DNA of 63,352 bases, taken from positions 1-63,352 of the forward strand of contig NZ_JACCDE010000032.1 of NCBI RefSeq assembly GCF_013415125.1, given 5' to 3'. This stretch comes from Vreelandella glaciei (GTDB lineage Bacteria > Pseudomonadota > Gammaproteobacteria > Pseudomonadales > Halomonadaceae). Of the stretch, positions 43,349 through 53,295 are shown piece after piece. The first letter of the stretch is position 1, and every line of letters begins with the position of its first letter. Both the position numbers and the translations under genes were made by a program. The notes under the pieces were generated by a model. It had not been told where the DNA came from. It did no database searches and was given only the letters and a program-made list of their open reading frames with translations.

Positions 43349-45094
43349 ATGGGCCAACGTCAACGTCCACTACGCAGCGCTGAATGGTTTGGTACGGCTG
43401 ATAAAAACGGCTTTATGTACCGCAGTTGGATGAAAAACCAGGGCATTCCCGACCATGAGTTTCAGGGCAAGCCGATTATCGGCATCTGCAATACCTGGTC
43501 GGAGTTGACGCCTTGCAACGCCCACTTCCGCAAGCTGGCGGAGCACGTCAAACAGGGCATCCTTGAGGCGGGCGGCTACCCGGTAGAGTTCCCGGTGTTT
43601 TCCAACGGCGAATCCAACCTGCGCCCCACGGCGATGTTCACCCGTAACCTGGCCAGCATGGACGTGGAAGAAGCCATTCGCGGCAACCCCATGGATGGCG
43701 TGGTACTACTGGTGGGCTGCGACAAAACCACCCCGGCGCTGCTGATGGGCGCGGCAAGTTGCGATATCCCCACCATCGTGGTCACTGGCGGGCCAATGCT
43801 CAACGGCAAGCACAAGGGCAAGGACATTGGCTCCGGCACCGTGGTGTGGAAGCTCTCCGAGCAGGTCAAGGCCGGTGAAATATCACTCCACGACTTTATG
43901 GCCGCCGAAGCGGGCATGTCCCGCTCCGCCGGTACCTGTAACACCATGGGCACTGCCTCCACCATGGCCTGCATGGCCGAAGCATTGGGTACTTCGCTGC
44001 CCCATAACGCGGCGATCCCCGCGGTGGACTCACGCCGCTACGTGCTTGCCCATCTTTCCGGCAACCGGATTGTCGAGATGGTCAATGAAGACCTACGGCT
44101 GTCTAAAATTCTCACCAAACAAGCCTTCGACAACGCCATTCGCACCAACGCCGCCATTGGCGGTTCCACCAACGCGGTGATTCACCTCAAGGCGATTGCT
44201 GGGCGTATTGGTGTGGATTTGACCCTGGACGACTGGAGTCGAGTGGGCCGCGGCACCCCCACGGTGGTCGATCTGCAACCTTCCGGACGCTTTCTGATGG
44301 AGGAGTTCTACTACGCCGGTGGCCTGCCAGCGGTGCTCAAGCGCCTGGGTGAAGCTGACCGACTGCCGTTCAAGGACGCCTTAACCGTCAACGGCAAAAC
44401 GATTTGGGAGAACGTTCAGGACGCCCCGCTGTATAACGACGAAGTGATCCGCAAGTTGGATAACCCGCTCACCGCGGACGGCGGCATCTGCGTGGTGCGC
44501 GGTAATCTGGCCCCCAATGGTGCGGTGCTCAAGCCCTCGGCGGCCACCGCCGAACTCATGCAGCATCGCGGTCGCGCGGTAGTGTTCGAAGACTTTGATG
44601 ACTACAAGGCGCGCATCAACGACCCAGACCTGGACGTGGAAGCCAACGACATTCTGGTCATGAAACACTGCGGCCCGCGGGGCTATCACGGCATGGCGGA
44701 GGTGGGCAATATGGGCCTGCCGCCCAAGATCCTCGCCCAGGGTATTACCGATATGGTGCGTATTTCGGATGCCCGCATGAGCGGCACCGCCTACGGCACC
44801 GTGGTCTTGCACGTGGCACCCGAAGCCGCCTCCGGCGGCCCGCTGGCCGCGGTACGTAACGGCGACTGGATCGAGCTCGACTGCGAAAGCGGCCGACTGC
44901 ATCTAGAGGTCAGTGACGAAGAGCTGGCCTCGCGCCTGGCCGAGAGCGACCCCACCGCCGCCTCGACGTTGATTGCCAGCCAGGGCGGTTATCGTCAGCT
45001 GTATATCGAACATGTGCTGCAGGCGGATGAAGGCTGCGACTTCGACTTCCTGGTGGGGTGCCGCGGGTCTGATGTACCGCGTCATTCGCATTAA
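43349..45094 (+). CDS. L-arabinonate dehydratase (IlvD/EDD family)
   Basis: A 581-residue iron-sulfur dehydratase resembling rhizobial and Azospirillum L-arabonate dehydratase: LRSAEWFGTADKNGFMYRSWMKNQG at the start, [49 protein letters not shown] (cluster Cys), and a His-Ser-His end. It is clearly shorter than and different from xylD; the C-terminal half has RISDARMSGTAYGTVVLHVAPE. It makes 2-keto-3-deoxy-L-arabinonate. The symbol is left empty because araC and araD are both used for it. Its end overlaps the ROK gene end by 4 bp, tail to tail. Confidence 0.9.
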   Translation: MGQRQRPLRSAEWFGTADKNGFMYRSWMKNQGIPDHEFQGKPIIGICNTWSELTPCNAHFRKLAEHVKQGILEAGGYPVEFPVFSNGESNLRPTAMFTRNLASMDVEEAIRGNPMDGVVLLVGCDKTTPALLMGAASCDIPTIVVTGGPMLNGKHKGKDIGSGTVVWKLSEQVKAGEISLHDFMAAEAGMSRSAGTCNTMGTASTMACMAEALGTSLPHNAAIPAVDSRRYVLAHLSGNRIVEMVNEDLRLSKILTKQAFDNAIRTNAAIGGSTNAVIHLKAIAGRIGVDLTLDDWSRVGRGTPTVVDLQPSGRFLMEEFYYAGGLPAVLKRLGEADRLPFKDALTVNGKTIWENVQDAPLYNDEVIRKLDNPLTADGGICVVRGNLAPNGAVLKPSAATAELMQHRGRAVVFEDFDDYKARINDPDLDVEANDILVMKHCGPRGYHGMAEVGNMGLPPKILAQGITDMVRISDARMSGTAYGTVVLHVAPEAASGGPLAAVRNGDWIELDCESGRLHLEVSDEELASRLAESDPTAASTLIASQGGYRQLYIEHVLQADEGCDFDFLVGCRGSDVPRHSH

Positions 45095-46317
45095 CTGACG
45101 GCGCTGGCCTGACTCTCCGATAGCGTCTGGGCATCGGTAGCGTGTAGCGCCATGGCGATGCCGCCCATGCAGGTCATGTCGCGATCCCAGGCGCAGCTTT
45201 CGATGCGGGTAGAGCCTCTCAGCTCGGTCACCAGTGCTTCATCAATGGCGTGATGCATGGTGGCCTGCATAGCGTCAAAGCCGCGCACGCCGGAGCCGGT
45301 AATCAGCACTAGATCGGGGTTAAACAGTGCCAGTACATTGGCGATACCGATACCCAGCGCCCGGCCTGCTTCGGCATAGATGCGTTGCGCCGCAGGGTCG
45401 CCGTTCAACGCCAGCTGGGTCAGCGCCTGCATCTGCTGTTCGGAGGGGTGGGCGCTGTCGCCAGAGGGGAGGTTTAAATGGTCGGCGGCAGCGCGGTAGA
45501 GCGCGTAGTCGCTGGCATAAGCTTCAATGCAGCCTCGTCGGCCGCAGGCGCACAAGGCGCCATCCGGTTGGTATTTGCTATGTCCAAACTCCGCCGCTGA
45601 GCCATTGGCACCCAGATAAGGCACGCCGTTAATCAGCACCGACATCCCGATGCCGTAGCCCAGCATAATGACCACCAGGTTGGGGCAGTCTGCGTAGGCA
45701 GGCTGTGCCGCCAGTACGCTGGCGATGCAGTTGGCATCGTTTTCCAGCAGCACGCTGCAGTGAAACCGCTCGGCAATACGTGCCGATATTGGCGCATTAC
45801 GAAAGCTTAAAGCGGGGGACCAGATAATCGTACCGCTTTGCGACGAGACTACCCCCTGCACTGCCAAACATATCCCCGCCAAGCGTTGAAATCCCTTTAG
45901 CTGTTGCGCGCAAATAGCGCTGATCTTCTCTTCCAGCAGTGCTTCCAGGTCGTCGGCGCTCAGCGTCAGGGTGGGCACCGCGTGGTGCTCGCTATGGCGT
46001 ACCTGGCCTGAAAAATCGCCCACCACCAGTTGGATTTCATTAATCGATAGCTTGATGCATACCACGCAGGCTGCTTGCGGGTTGAGCTCAACCAGCGTTT
46101 TGGGCCGCCCCCGCCCGGAGGGGCGGGGTATTTCGGGTGGGCGTTCAGTGATCAGGCCCTGCTGGAGCAGCTCAGCGCTGATGGAGGTCACCGTTGCTGA
46201 GCTGATGCCATTCAGCGCACCCAGGTCAACACGCGCAACCGGACCTTGGTCTCGCAGGGTCCGAATGACCGCCAGAGTGTTGTCATGGCGGCTGGTATCA
46301 GTCGACGGAAGAGCCAT
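45091..46317 (-). CDS. ROK-family repressor (XylR/NagC type)
   Basis: A 408-residue ROK regulator: N-terminal MarR-like helix-turn-helix (ARVDLGALNGISSATVTSISAELLQQGLI, about 28-56), sugar-binding ROK domain with LENDANCIASVLA and the zinc motif CACGRRGCIEAYAS. It lacks a kinase role as far as can be seen. It is divergent from the xylose dehydrogenase/ABC/xylosidase operon with a 353-bp gap, so it probably represses that operon until xylose or xylobiose is present. Confidence 0.9.
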   Translation of the reverse strand: MALPSTDTSRHDNTLAVIRTLRDQGPVARVDLGALNGISSATVTSISAELLQQGLITERPPEIPRPSGRGRPKTLVELNPQAACVVCIKLSINEIQLVVGDFSGQVRHSEHHAVPTLTLSADDLEALLEEKISAICAQQLKGFQRLAGICLAVQGVVSSQSGTIIWSPALSFRNAPISARIAERFHCSVLLENDANCIASVLAAQPAYADCPNLVVIMLGYGIGMSVLINGVPYLGANGSAAEFGHSKYQPDGALCACGRRGCIEAYASDYALYRAAADHLNLPSGDSAHPSEQQMQALTQLALNGDPAAQRIYAEAGRALGIGIANVLALFNPDLVLITGSGVRGFDAMQATMHHAIDEALVTELRGSTRIESCAWDRDMTCMGGIAMALHATDAQTLSESQASAVS

Positions 46318-46670
46318 AAAAAAATGCCGTTATATTTCGAGTTGAGAAAAACACAAAATGCGACCTAAGTTGCATATGCAGGTATTTATTTTAAGGGTTA
46401 AAGTAAATCAAGCATTACCCTAAAGCAATCGATGTTAATAAGACCCCTAGCCCAATAACAACAGACATTATCAGGTGGTCCTATGCTGTTATCCGCGCGC
46501 AAACTTTGCTGCTCGTTTGGTGTAACCCAAGTGTTATTCGACTTTGTTCTCGACCGGTAAGCGGGCGAAGTGCACGCGTGCCAGCTTCGTCCGCAGCCGG
46601 TAAGCAAGTGGGTGGATATCTAATACACGGTTAAAACACGCTTATAAAGAAGAAAGAGGTGAGAAAAGAT
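46318..46670. promoter_or_regulatory. divergent control region, ROK gene / xylose operon
   Basis: No gene is supported. The half next to the ROK gene is AT-rich (46320-46440). The half next to xylB has a direct repeat CCGGTAAGC at 46554-46562 and 46597-46605 and a perfect palindrome GCACGCGTGC at 46572-46581 between them. AGAGGTGA at 46655-46662 is the ribosome site of xylB. Confidence 0.5.
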
Positions 46671-47441
46671 ATGAATCAGCACTCAGCGCGCTATGTAAGC
46701 CTTGAACAGCGTGTGGTCTTTATTACCGGCGGTGGGAGCGGCATCGGCGCCGCGCTTACCCGTGCCTTTCATCATCAGGGCGCACGGGTGGTGTTTGTCG
46801 ATATTAACGACGCCGCCAGCGAGGCGCTGGTCGATGAGCTTCGCGCCGATACCGGCGAGGCGCCGTTGTATTACCACTGCGATATTCGCGACGTGGCTAG
46901 CCTGCAGCGGGTTATTGCCGAGACCGGCCAAAACGTCGGGCCTATTCATACGCTGGTCAACAATGCCGCCAGCGACGACCGCCACGACTGGCGGGAGGTG
47001 GATGTGGCCTATTGGGATGAGCGAATGTCGCTCAACCTGCGGCCGATGTTTTTTGCCGCCCAGGCGGCAGCTGAACAGATGATTGAGGCGGGCGGTGGCT
47101 CGATTATTAATTTTGGCTCGGTCAGCGTGCAGATGGCGCTGGGTGGATTACCCGCTTATGTCACCGCCAAAGCGGCGGCGCACGGCCTGACCCGCAGCCT
47201 GGCCCGGGAGCTGGGTGAGCACAATATCCGCGTTAATACCGTGGTGCCTGGCTCGGTAATAACCGAACGCCAGCTTGAAAAATGGATTAGCCCCGGCGAC
47301 GAAGTCGCCATCCAACAACGCCAGTGCCTAAAAATGCGCCTTGAACCCCAGCATGTTGCCCCTGCGGTGCTGTTCTTAGCCAGTGCCGAAAGCCAGGCCA
47401 TCACCGGCCAGGAGTTGGCGGTGGACGCGGGCTGGGCTTGA
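46671..47441 (+). CDS. xylB: D-xylose 1-dehydrogenase, SDR type (XylB-like)
   Basis: A 256-residue SDR resembling Caulobacter XylB: VVFITGGGSGIGAALT cofactor loop, VNNAASDDRHDW (XylB-type extension of the NNAG motif), INFGSVS and YVTAKAAAHG for the catalytic Ser/Tyr/Lys, and VVPGSVITERQLEKW. It would oxidise D-xylose to D-xylonolactone with NAD+. ATG 46671 is preferred over the GTG at 46659, which lies inside the ribosome site. It leads an operon with the sugar importer and beta-xylosidase, so xylose released inside the cell is oxidised at once. Confidence 0.87.
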   Translation: MNQHSARYVSLEQRVVFITGGGSGIGAALTRAFHHQGARVVFVDINDAASEALVDELRADTGEAPLYYHCDIRDVASLQRVIAETGQNVGPIHTLVNNAASDDRHDWREVDVAYWDERMSLNLRPMFFAAQAAAEQMIEAGGGSIINFGSVSVQMALGGLPAYVTAKAAAHGLTRSLARELGEHNIRVNTVVPGSVITERQLEKWISPGDEVAIQQRQCLKMRLEPQHVAPAVLFLASAESQAITGQELAVDAGWA

Positions 47442-47486
47442 GGAATGACTCAACAACAAGCTTTAAAATAACATTAGGAGAATTTC

Positions 47487-48776
47487 ATGCACTTAACTAA
47501 CAAATACAACGTGCCCTGTTCACGCCCTCGTCACTTGGCGCTGGTTGTTGCCGCTGTTGCTGCTTTGGGGTCAGTCACCGCAGCCGCCGATACCACGGTG
47601 ACGGTGCTAAGGATTGAGAGCAGCAGCGCCGAAAAGCGCTACTACGAGGAAGTGGTTGCCGCCTATGAAGCGGAGCACCCTGACGTTGATGTCGAATTCG
47701 AATACCTTGCCAACGAGGCGTACAAAACGCGCCTGCCCACCATGCTGCAGTCCAGCCAGCGCCCGGATATCTATTACACCTGGGGCGGTGAGGGGTTGCG
47801 CGATCAGGTCGACGCGGGATTTGTCCGCGACCTGAGCGAGCCGATGCGCGATGGTTGGCAGGATATCTACCCTAAGTCCGCGGTACGCGCCTTCACTCTT
47901 GATGATCGCGTCTATGGCGCGCCGCTCTACGCCACGGTGGTGGGTATCTGGACGAACACTGCCCTGACAGAACAGGCGGGAGTTGATGCGCAAGCGATTA
48001 AGACCTGGGCGGATTTTGAAAACGCCGTGGTAGCGCTGCGAGAAGAGGGCATAACGCCGCTGGTGGTCGGTGGCCAGGATGGTTGGCCGCTGCACTTCTA
48101 TTGGGGCTCTTTAGTCACCCGCCTCGCTGGTGGCGACGGCATTGAAGCGGCCAAAAGCGGTGATAACGGCGGCTTTAACGGCGAACCGTTTGTACGCGCG
48201 GGTGAAATGCTGCAGTCGTTGGTTGAGCTCGACCCTTTTCAGCCCGGCTTTATGGCCACTTCCTACGAGCGCGCCAGCGGGATGTTTGGCGATGGTGAGG
48301 CCGCTTTCCACGTGATGGGTGACTGGGATTATCTTCCTTCCAAGCAGCGCTCAGTCAGTGGCGAGGGTGTCCCGGATGACGACTTGCTATTTATCCCTTT
48401 TCCAGAGGTCGAAGGTGGTGAGGGCAACGCACAGAGTTTTGGCGGGATGAACGGTTTTGCTGTCACCCGTGATGCGCCCGATGAAGCGGTCGACTTTCTG
48501 CGTTTTCTGCTCAATGCCGACAACCAGCGTAAAGCCGCCGCGACAGGGATCTTTGTGCCGGTTGCCGAGGGCTCCGCCGAAGCGCTTGAAACACCCTATG
48601 CCCGCCGGGTTGCAGAAATTCTTGATGAGTCCGAGTTTCATCAGGTGTTTCTGGACCAAGCGCTGGGTACGTCTGTAGGCGCGACGATTAATGATATCAG
48701 CGGCGATTTGGCGCAAGGCGTCGTGACGCCCGAAGAGGCCGCCGCTCGGGTTGAAGAGGCCTGGCAGTTTAGATGA
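47487..48776 (+). CDS. ABC sugar-binding protein (family 1)
   Basis: A 429-residue periplasmic binding protein of the maltose/xylobiose-binding type with an N-terminal signal peptide (hydrophobic LALVVAAVAALGSVTAAA), then TVTVLRIESSSAEKRYYEEVVAAYEAEHPDV, and YYTWGGEGLRDQVDAG. It lacks a lipobox Cys, so it is soluble. With two permeases and a GH43 xylosidase in the same operon it probably binds xylobiose or other xylo-oligosaccharides. Confidence 0.9.
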   Translation: MHLTNKYNVPCSRPRHLALVVAAVAALGSVTAAADTTVTVLRIESSSAEKRYYEEVVAAYEAEHPDVDVEFEYLANEAYKTRLPTMLQSSQRPDIYYTWGGEGLRDQVDAGFVRDLSEPMRDGWQDIYPKSAVRAFTLDDRVYGAPLYATVVGIWTNTALTEQAGVDAQAIKTWADFENAVVALREEGITPLVVGGQDGWPLHFYWGSLVTRLAGGDGIEAAKSGDNGGFNGEPFVRAGEMLQSLVELDPFQPGFMATSYERASGMFGDGEAAFHVMGDWDYLPSKQRSVSGEGVPDDDLLFIPFPEVEGGEGNAQSFGGMNGFAVTRDAPDEAVDFLRFLLNADNQRKAAATGIFVPVAEGSAEALETPYARRVAEILDESEFHQVFLDQALGTSVGATINDISGDLAQGVVTPEEAAARVEEAWQFR

Positions 48777-48790
48777 TCCACCCGCTAAAA

Positions 48791-48816
48791 GAGCACGCGC
48801 GTTACCGCCCGTGCTC
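48791..48816 (+). repeat. intercistronic hairpin after sugar-binding gene
   Basis: GAGCACG (48791-48797) and CGTGCTC (48810-48816) form a 7-bp stem around a 12-base loop, between the binding-protein and first permease genes. Confidence 0.5.
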
Positions 48817-48842
48817 ATCCACGCTCTGCCTCGGAGTTTGCC

Positions 48843-49775
48843 ATGACCACGCTTGACCGAACCGCCGTGCCGCGGAGAGGGAATGCTGACCGGGTGAAGA
48901 AAGGCTTGGTGAGCGGTAAATTCACCGCGCTGCTGATTCTGCTTCCACCGGCGTTAATCCTTTTTTCGCTGTTCGTCATTCTGCCGCTCGCGGATGCCGT
49001 CTATTACAGCGGCTTTTCCTGGAATGGCTACGGTGCGCCCAGTGACTTTGTCGGCGCGCAAAATTATCAGCGCCTGCTCGATCACTCGGTGTTTCATACC
49101 GCGCTGTGGAATACCGCCAAACTGATCCTGGTATCGTTACTGATCCAGATGCCCCTGGCACTGGGGTTAGCACTGTTGGTATACCGTAAAACGCCCACCA
49201 ATACCCTGTTTAGGCTGGTATTTTTCCTGCCCTATATACTGGCGGAAGTGGCCGCGGGGCTCATCTGGAGCTTTGTTTTTGACGGCGACTACGGCATTAC
49301 CAGTTCGCTATTGCATGCCATGGGCCAGGAGTCGGTGTATGTACTGGCCGATCACCAGTGGGCGTTTCCGGCGATTATGACCGTGATCGTTTGGAAGTAC
49401 TTTGGCTTCCATATGATGATCTACATTGCCGCCCTGCAGGGCGTGCCCAAGGATCTGGTTGAAGCCGCCAAGCTTGAAGGGGCTAAACCCCGCCAAGTGG
49501 CGCTCTTTGTACAAATCCCGTTGATTAAACATGCCATCGTAGTGAGTGGTTTCTTTGCCATTATCGGTTCGCTACAGATCTTCGACATTATCATCCCGAT
49601 GACCAACGGTGGCCCGTCTAACTCGACTCATACCATCGTTACCTACCTGTACAGCTTCGGTCTCTCGCGGCTCAATATTGGCTTTGGTAGCGCTGCCGCG
49701 GTAGTGCTGTTTGTGCTCGCTATCGGCATTGCCTTCTTCTACCAACGCACCACCGGCAAGGGGAGTAAGGCATGA
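48843..49775 (+). CDS. ABC sugar permease, MalF-like
   Basis: A 310-residue permease with six hydrophobic segments and the EAA loop (VPKDLVEAAKLEGAKPRQVALFVQIPLIKH) that contacts the ATPase. It forms the channel with the next gene product. Four bases overlap with the next start (ATGA at 49772). Confidence 0.92.
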   Translation: MTTLDRTAVPRRGNADRVKKGLVSGKFTALLILLPPALILFSLFVILPLADAVYYSGFSWNGYGAPSDFVGAQNYQRLLDHSVFHTALWNTAKLILVSLLIQMPLALGLALLVYRKTPTNTLFRLVFFLPYILAEVAAGLIWSFVFDGDYGITSSLLHAMGQESVYVLADHQWAFPAIMTVIVWKYFGFHMMIYIAALQGVPKDLVEAAKLEGAKPRQVALFVQIPLIKHAIVVSGFFAIIGSLQIFDIIIPMTNGGPSNSTHTIVTYLYSFGLSRLNIGFGSAAAVVLFVLAIGIAFFYQRTTGKGSKA

Positions 49776-50599
49776 AAAGTATCACTACCCGTAACACGCT
49801 GCGCGTGATCATCCTGATTGTGGTGGCAAGTATTGTTATTGGCCCGCTGTTAGCGGCTTTTTTCGGGGGCTTCAAGGGCAATTCAGAGCTGCGTACCAAT
49901 CCGCTGTGGCTGCCTGACAGCTGGGATGCCGGCAATTACATCGGCATCCTGCTGGACGGCAATTTCTGGCGCTATTTGGGTAACTCTTTCTTCATCTCGT
50001 TAATGACGGTGTTTTTAACCCTCGTGGTGGGGGCCGCAGCGGCTTATGTGTTTTCGCAGATCCGCTTCTTCGGCGCCAAGATGATCCTCTCCTATCTGCT
50101 GCTCGGCCTGATGTTTCCCTTTGCGGCGGCCATTCTGCCGCTGTTTATCAAGGTGCGGGATTTGGGCCTGCTGGATACCTATTGGGCGGTGATCTTGCCC
50201 CAGACAGCGTTTGGTTTGTCGCTAGCCATCCTGCTGTTTAAGGCTTTCTTCGACCAACTGCCCAAAGAGCTGTTTGAAGCGGCCTATGTGGATGGGTGTA
50301 GCTATTTACGCTTCTTCTGGTCGTTCACGCTGCCGCTCTCGACCCCCATTCTGGCCACCGTGGGCGTGTTTGTGTTTGTGCAGAGCTGGAACAACTTCCT
50401 ACTGCCGTTAGTGGTGCTCAACGACCGCTCTATCTATACCTGGCCACTGGGCATGATGCAGTTTCAAGGGGAGTACCTTACCCAGTGGAACATGATTCTA
50501 GCCTTCGTGACCTTGACCATCATTCCGGCGGTTATTTTCTTTCTCGCCGCCCAGAAGTACATCGTGGCTGGCCTGACCGGCGGCTCGGTTAAGGGATAA
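49772..50599 (+). CDS. ABC sugar permease, MalG-like
   Basis: A 275-residue permease with six hydrophobic segments and the EAA loop (LPKELFEAAYVDGCSYLRFFWSFTLPLSTP). It pairs with the MalF-like subunit and the ATPase encoded after the xylosidase gene. Confidence 0.92.
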   Translation: MKSITTRNTLRVIILIVVASIVIGPLLAAFFGGFKGNSELRTNPLWLPDSWDAGNYIGILLDGNFWRYLGNSFFISLMTVFLTLVVGAAAAYVFSQIRFFGAKMILSYLLLGLMFPFAAAILPLFIKVRDLGLLDTYWAVILPQTAFGLSLAILLFKAFFDQLPKELFEAAYVDGCSYLRFFWSFTLPLSTPILATVGVFVFVQSWNNFLLPLVVLNDRSIYTWPLGMMQFQGEYLTQWNMILAFVTLTIIPAVIFFLAAQKYIVAGLTGGSVKG

Positions 50600-50612
50600 A
50601 GGAGGATCCATA

Positions 50613-52217
50613 ATGAGCGATGTTATTCATAACCCGATTCTGGCCGGGTTCAATCCTGACCCCTCTATTTGTCGGGTAGGCGACGACTACTACTTGGCCA
50701 CGTCGACCTTTGAGTGGTACCCAGGCGTTCAGATTCATCACTCCCGCGATTTGGCTAACTGGGAGCTGGTGACGCGGCCTTTGAACCGTGCCAGCCAGCT
50801 GGATATGCGCGGCAATCCAGACTCATGCGGCATCTGGGCGCCCTGTTTGAGCTATGCTGACGGGCTGTTCTGGCTGGTCTATACCGACATGAAGCGTTAT
50901 GAGGGGAACTTCAAGGATGGACATAATTACGTGGTGACAGCGCCGCGTATCGAGGGGCCCTGGAGCGATCCGGTCTACCTGAATTCAAGTGGTTTTGACC
51001 CTTCACTGTTTCACGATACCGATGGTCGAAAGTGGTTGATCAACCTGCAGTGGGATTATCGCCAGCGCGAAGGGCGGGATCGTTTCGGCGGAATAGTGCT
51101 GCAACAGTATGATCCTGAGCAATGCCGCTTGGTGGGGGACATCACCAATATTTTCGCCGGTACCGAACTGAAGCTCACAGAAGGATCGCATCTCTATTGG
51201 CGTGATGGTTGGTACCACCTCTTGGTGGCCGAGGGCGGCACGGGTTACCAGCATGCGGTGACCATGGCGCGTTCAAAAACGCTGACAGGCCCTTACGAGG
51301 TACATCCCAACAATCCCCTGCTGACGAGTCGAGATGATCCTGAAAACCCGCTACAGCGGTCTGGCCATGCAGATCTGGTCGACTCCCCTGAAGGTGACAC
51401 TTACTTGGTGCATTTATGCAGCAGGCCCCTGCCAGGCACCCGGCTATCGCCGATGGGGCGCGAGACCGCTATTCAGCGCGTGGAGTGGGGTGAAGATGGC
51501 TGGCTACGGCTCGCCAATGGAGGCAATACCCCGGCGTTAAAGGTCGCCGTGAGTGGCGTTACACAAAAGCCCCCTGCGCAGGAGGAGCACTACGATTTTG
51601 AAACAGACACGCTGCCCGGTGCGTTTCAGTGGCTGCGTACCCCCTATCCGGAACGGCTATTTTCGCTCACCGAACGGCCCGGCTACTTACGTCTTTTTGG
51701 TCGCGAATCGGTAGGTTCCTGGTTTGAGCAGGCGTTAGTGGCGCGCCGCCAGGACAGCATCCACTGCAGTGCCGAAACGACACTCACCTTTGAACCCGAG
51801 GATATTCAGCAGTTTGCCGGGCTTATTGCCTACTACAACCGCTTCAAGTTCCACTATTTAGCGGTGACCTTGAACGATGCAGGCGACAAGGTGCTCAGCA
51901 TTATCAGTTGCCTGGATGATTGGCCAAACGGCAACTTGAGTATCGCCGAGGAAGGCATCCGCATTGAGCCTGATGCCACGATTCGACTTGGGCTGGATAT
52001 CCATGCCCGCGAGCTGTGCTTTCGCTATGCCCAGGGAGATCAGCCCTGGCAATCGATTGGGCCTGCCTTAGATGCTGGCCTGCTTTCCGACGAAGGCAGC
52101 GGTCGTGCCCACGGCTATTTCACCGGCAATTTTCTAGGCATGGCCGCCCACGACATTAGTGGACGCGGCACCCCCGCCGATTTCCAGGCGTTTTGCTATC
52201 GCCGCGCCCCTCTTTAA
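50613..52217 (+). CDS. xynB: GH43 beta-xylosidase
   Basis: A 534-residue glycoside hydrolase family 43 enzyme with a five-bladed propeller (about 1-320) and a C-terminal beta-sandwich (about 325-534) typical of XynB/SXA. The catalytic set is visible: Asp16 in FNPDPS, Asp129 in [10 protein letters not shown] and Glu190 in TEGSHLYW. There is no signal peptide, so it works in the cytoplasm on xylo-oligosaccharides brought in by the neighbouring ABC system. AAGGAGG precedes the ATG. Side activity on arabinofuranosides is known in this family. Confidence 0.92.
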   Translation: MSDVIHNPILAGFNPDPSICRVGDDYYLATSTFEWYPGVQIHHSRDLANWELVTRPLNRASQLDMRGNPDSCGIWAPCLSYADGLFWLVYTDMKRYEGNFKDGHNYVVTAPRIEGPWSDPVYLNSSGFDPSLFHDTDGRKWLINLQWDYRQREGRDRFGGIVLQQYDPEQCRLVGDITNIFAGTELKLTEGSHLYWRDGWYHLLVAEGGTGYQHAVTMARSKTLTGPYEVHPNNPLLTSRDDPENPLQRSGHADLVDSPEGDTYLVHLCSRPLPGTRLSPMGRETAIQRVEWGEDGWLRLANGGNTPALKVAVSGVTQKPPAQEEHYDFETDTLPGAFQWLRTPYPERLFSLTERPGYLRLFGRESVGSWFEQALVARRQDSIHCSAETTLTFEPEDIQQFAGLIAYYNRFKFHYLAVTLNDAGDKVLSIISCLDDWPNGNLSIAEEGIRIEPDATIRLGLDIHARELCFRYAQGDQPWQSIGPALDAGLLSDEGSGRAHGYFTGNFLGMAAHDISGRGTPADFQAFCYRRAPL

Positions 52218-52233
52218 GAGACGAGATAAGCTC

Positions 52234-53283
52234 ATGGCTGAAGTAACACTACGCGACATCGAAAAGACGTTTCATGGCAAAACCACGGTAATCCCTGATT
52301 TAAATCTGCATATCGAGGATGGCTCTTTCACCGTGCTGGTTGGGCCTTCTGGCTGCGGAAAATCCACCTTGCTGCGCATGATTGCGGGTCTGGAGACCGT
52401 GACTCAGGGCACGATCACTATCGGCGGCGAAGACGTTACCACTGCCGAGCCAAGTGACCGGGACATTGCCATGGTTTTCCAGTCCTACGCGCTTTACCCG
52501 CACATGACGGTCGCTCGCAATATCGACTTCGGCATGCGGCTGGCAAAAGTGCCCAGCAAAGAACGGGAAGCCAAAGTGGCCGAGGCCGCGCGCTTGCTCA
52601 ACCTTGAGGATCTGCTCGAGCGTAAACCTGCTGAGCTCTCCGGCGGGCAGCGCCAGCGGGTAGCCATTGGTCGTGCCATTGTGCGCAGCCCCGGCGTGTT
52701 TCTGTTCGACGAGCCGCTCTCCAACCTGGATGCCTCGTTACGTAATCGCATGCGGGTCGAACTGGCTGAGCTGCATCAACGGCTCGAAACCACCATGGTG
52801 TATGTCACCCACGATCAGGTCGAGGCGATGACCCTAGCCGACTGCATTGTGGTGATGAACGCCGGGAAGATAGAGCAAATGGGCAAGCCCATGGCGCTTT
52901 ACCAGCGCCCTGAAACACTGTTTGTCGCTGGCTTTATTGGTTCGCCGAAAATGAACTTGATCGAAGGGCCGCTAGCGGCGGCCTATGGCGCCACCACCCT
53001 TGGTATTCGGCCCGAGCATCTAGAGGTGAGCCGCGAGCAGGGCGAGTGGAAAGGGCGTGTGCGATTCATCGAGAAGCTGGGCGCTGACGCTTTCGCCTAT
53101 GTGGATAGCGAGCAGACGGGCCCGCTCACCGTCCGCCTCTCTGGCGATGTCGATCTTAGCCATGGCGATACACTGTTTATCACTCCCCAGCAGGCCCAGC
53201 TCCATGCGTTTGATGCCGCTGGAAAGCGGCTGCCTGATGACGTGGTACAAAAGCGTCCACAAAGTCGCGAGAGTATTGTCTAG
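52234..53283 (+). CDS. ABC importer ATPase, MsmX/UgpC/MalK type
   Basis: A 349-residue ATPase for carbohydrate importers: Walker [11 protein letters not shown]-loop [14 protein letters not shown], signature [15 protein letters not shown], Walker [14 protein letters not shown], His-switch VTHDQVEAM, and C-terminal TOBE domain from about residue 240 ([11 protein letters not shown]). ATG 52234 is the start because the in-frame upstream extension lies inside xynB. It powers the two permeases at 48843 and 49772. Confidence 0.93.
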   Translation: MAEVTLRDIEKTFHGKTTVIPDLNLHIEDGSFTVLVGPSGCGKSTLLRMIAGLETVTQGTITIGGEDVTTAEPSDRDIAMVFQSYALYPHMTVARNIDFGMRLAKVPSKEREAKVAEAARLLNLEDLLERKPAELSGGQRQRVAIGRAIVRSPGVFLFDEPLSNLDASLRNRMRVELAELHQRLETTMVYVTHDQVEAMTLADCIVVMNAGKIEQMGKPMALYQRPETLFVAGFIGSPKMNLIEGPLAAAYGATTLGIRPEHLEVSREQGEWKGRVRFIEKLGADAFAYVDSEQTGPLTVRLSGDVDLSHGDTLFITPQQAQLHAFDAAGKRLPDDVVQKRPQSRESIV

Positions 53284-53295
53284 GAGCAGTAAAAA

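Noticed and set aside
46398..46607. 69-codon minus-strand frame in the ROK/xylB divergent region
   Set aside because: No domain, no ribosome site, and it overlaps the repeats expected of a control region.
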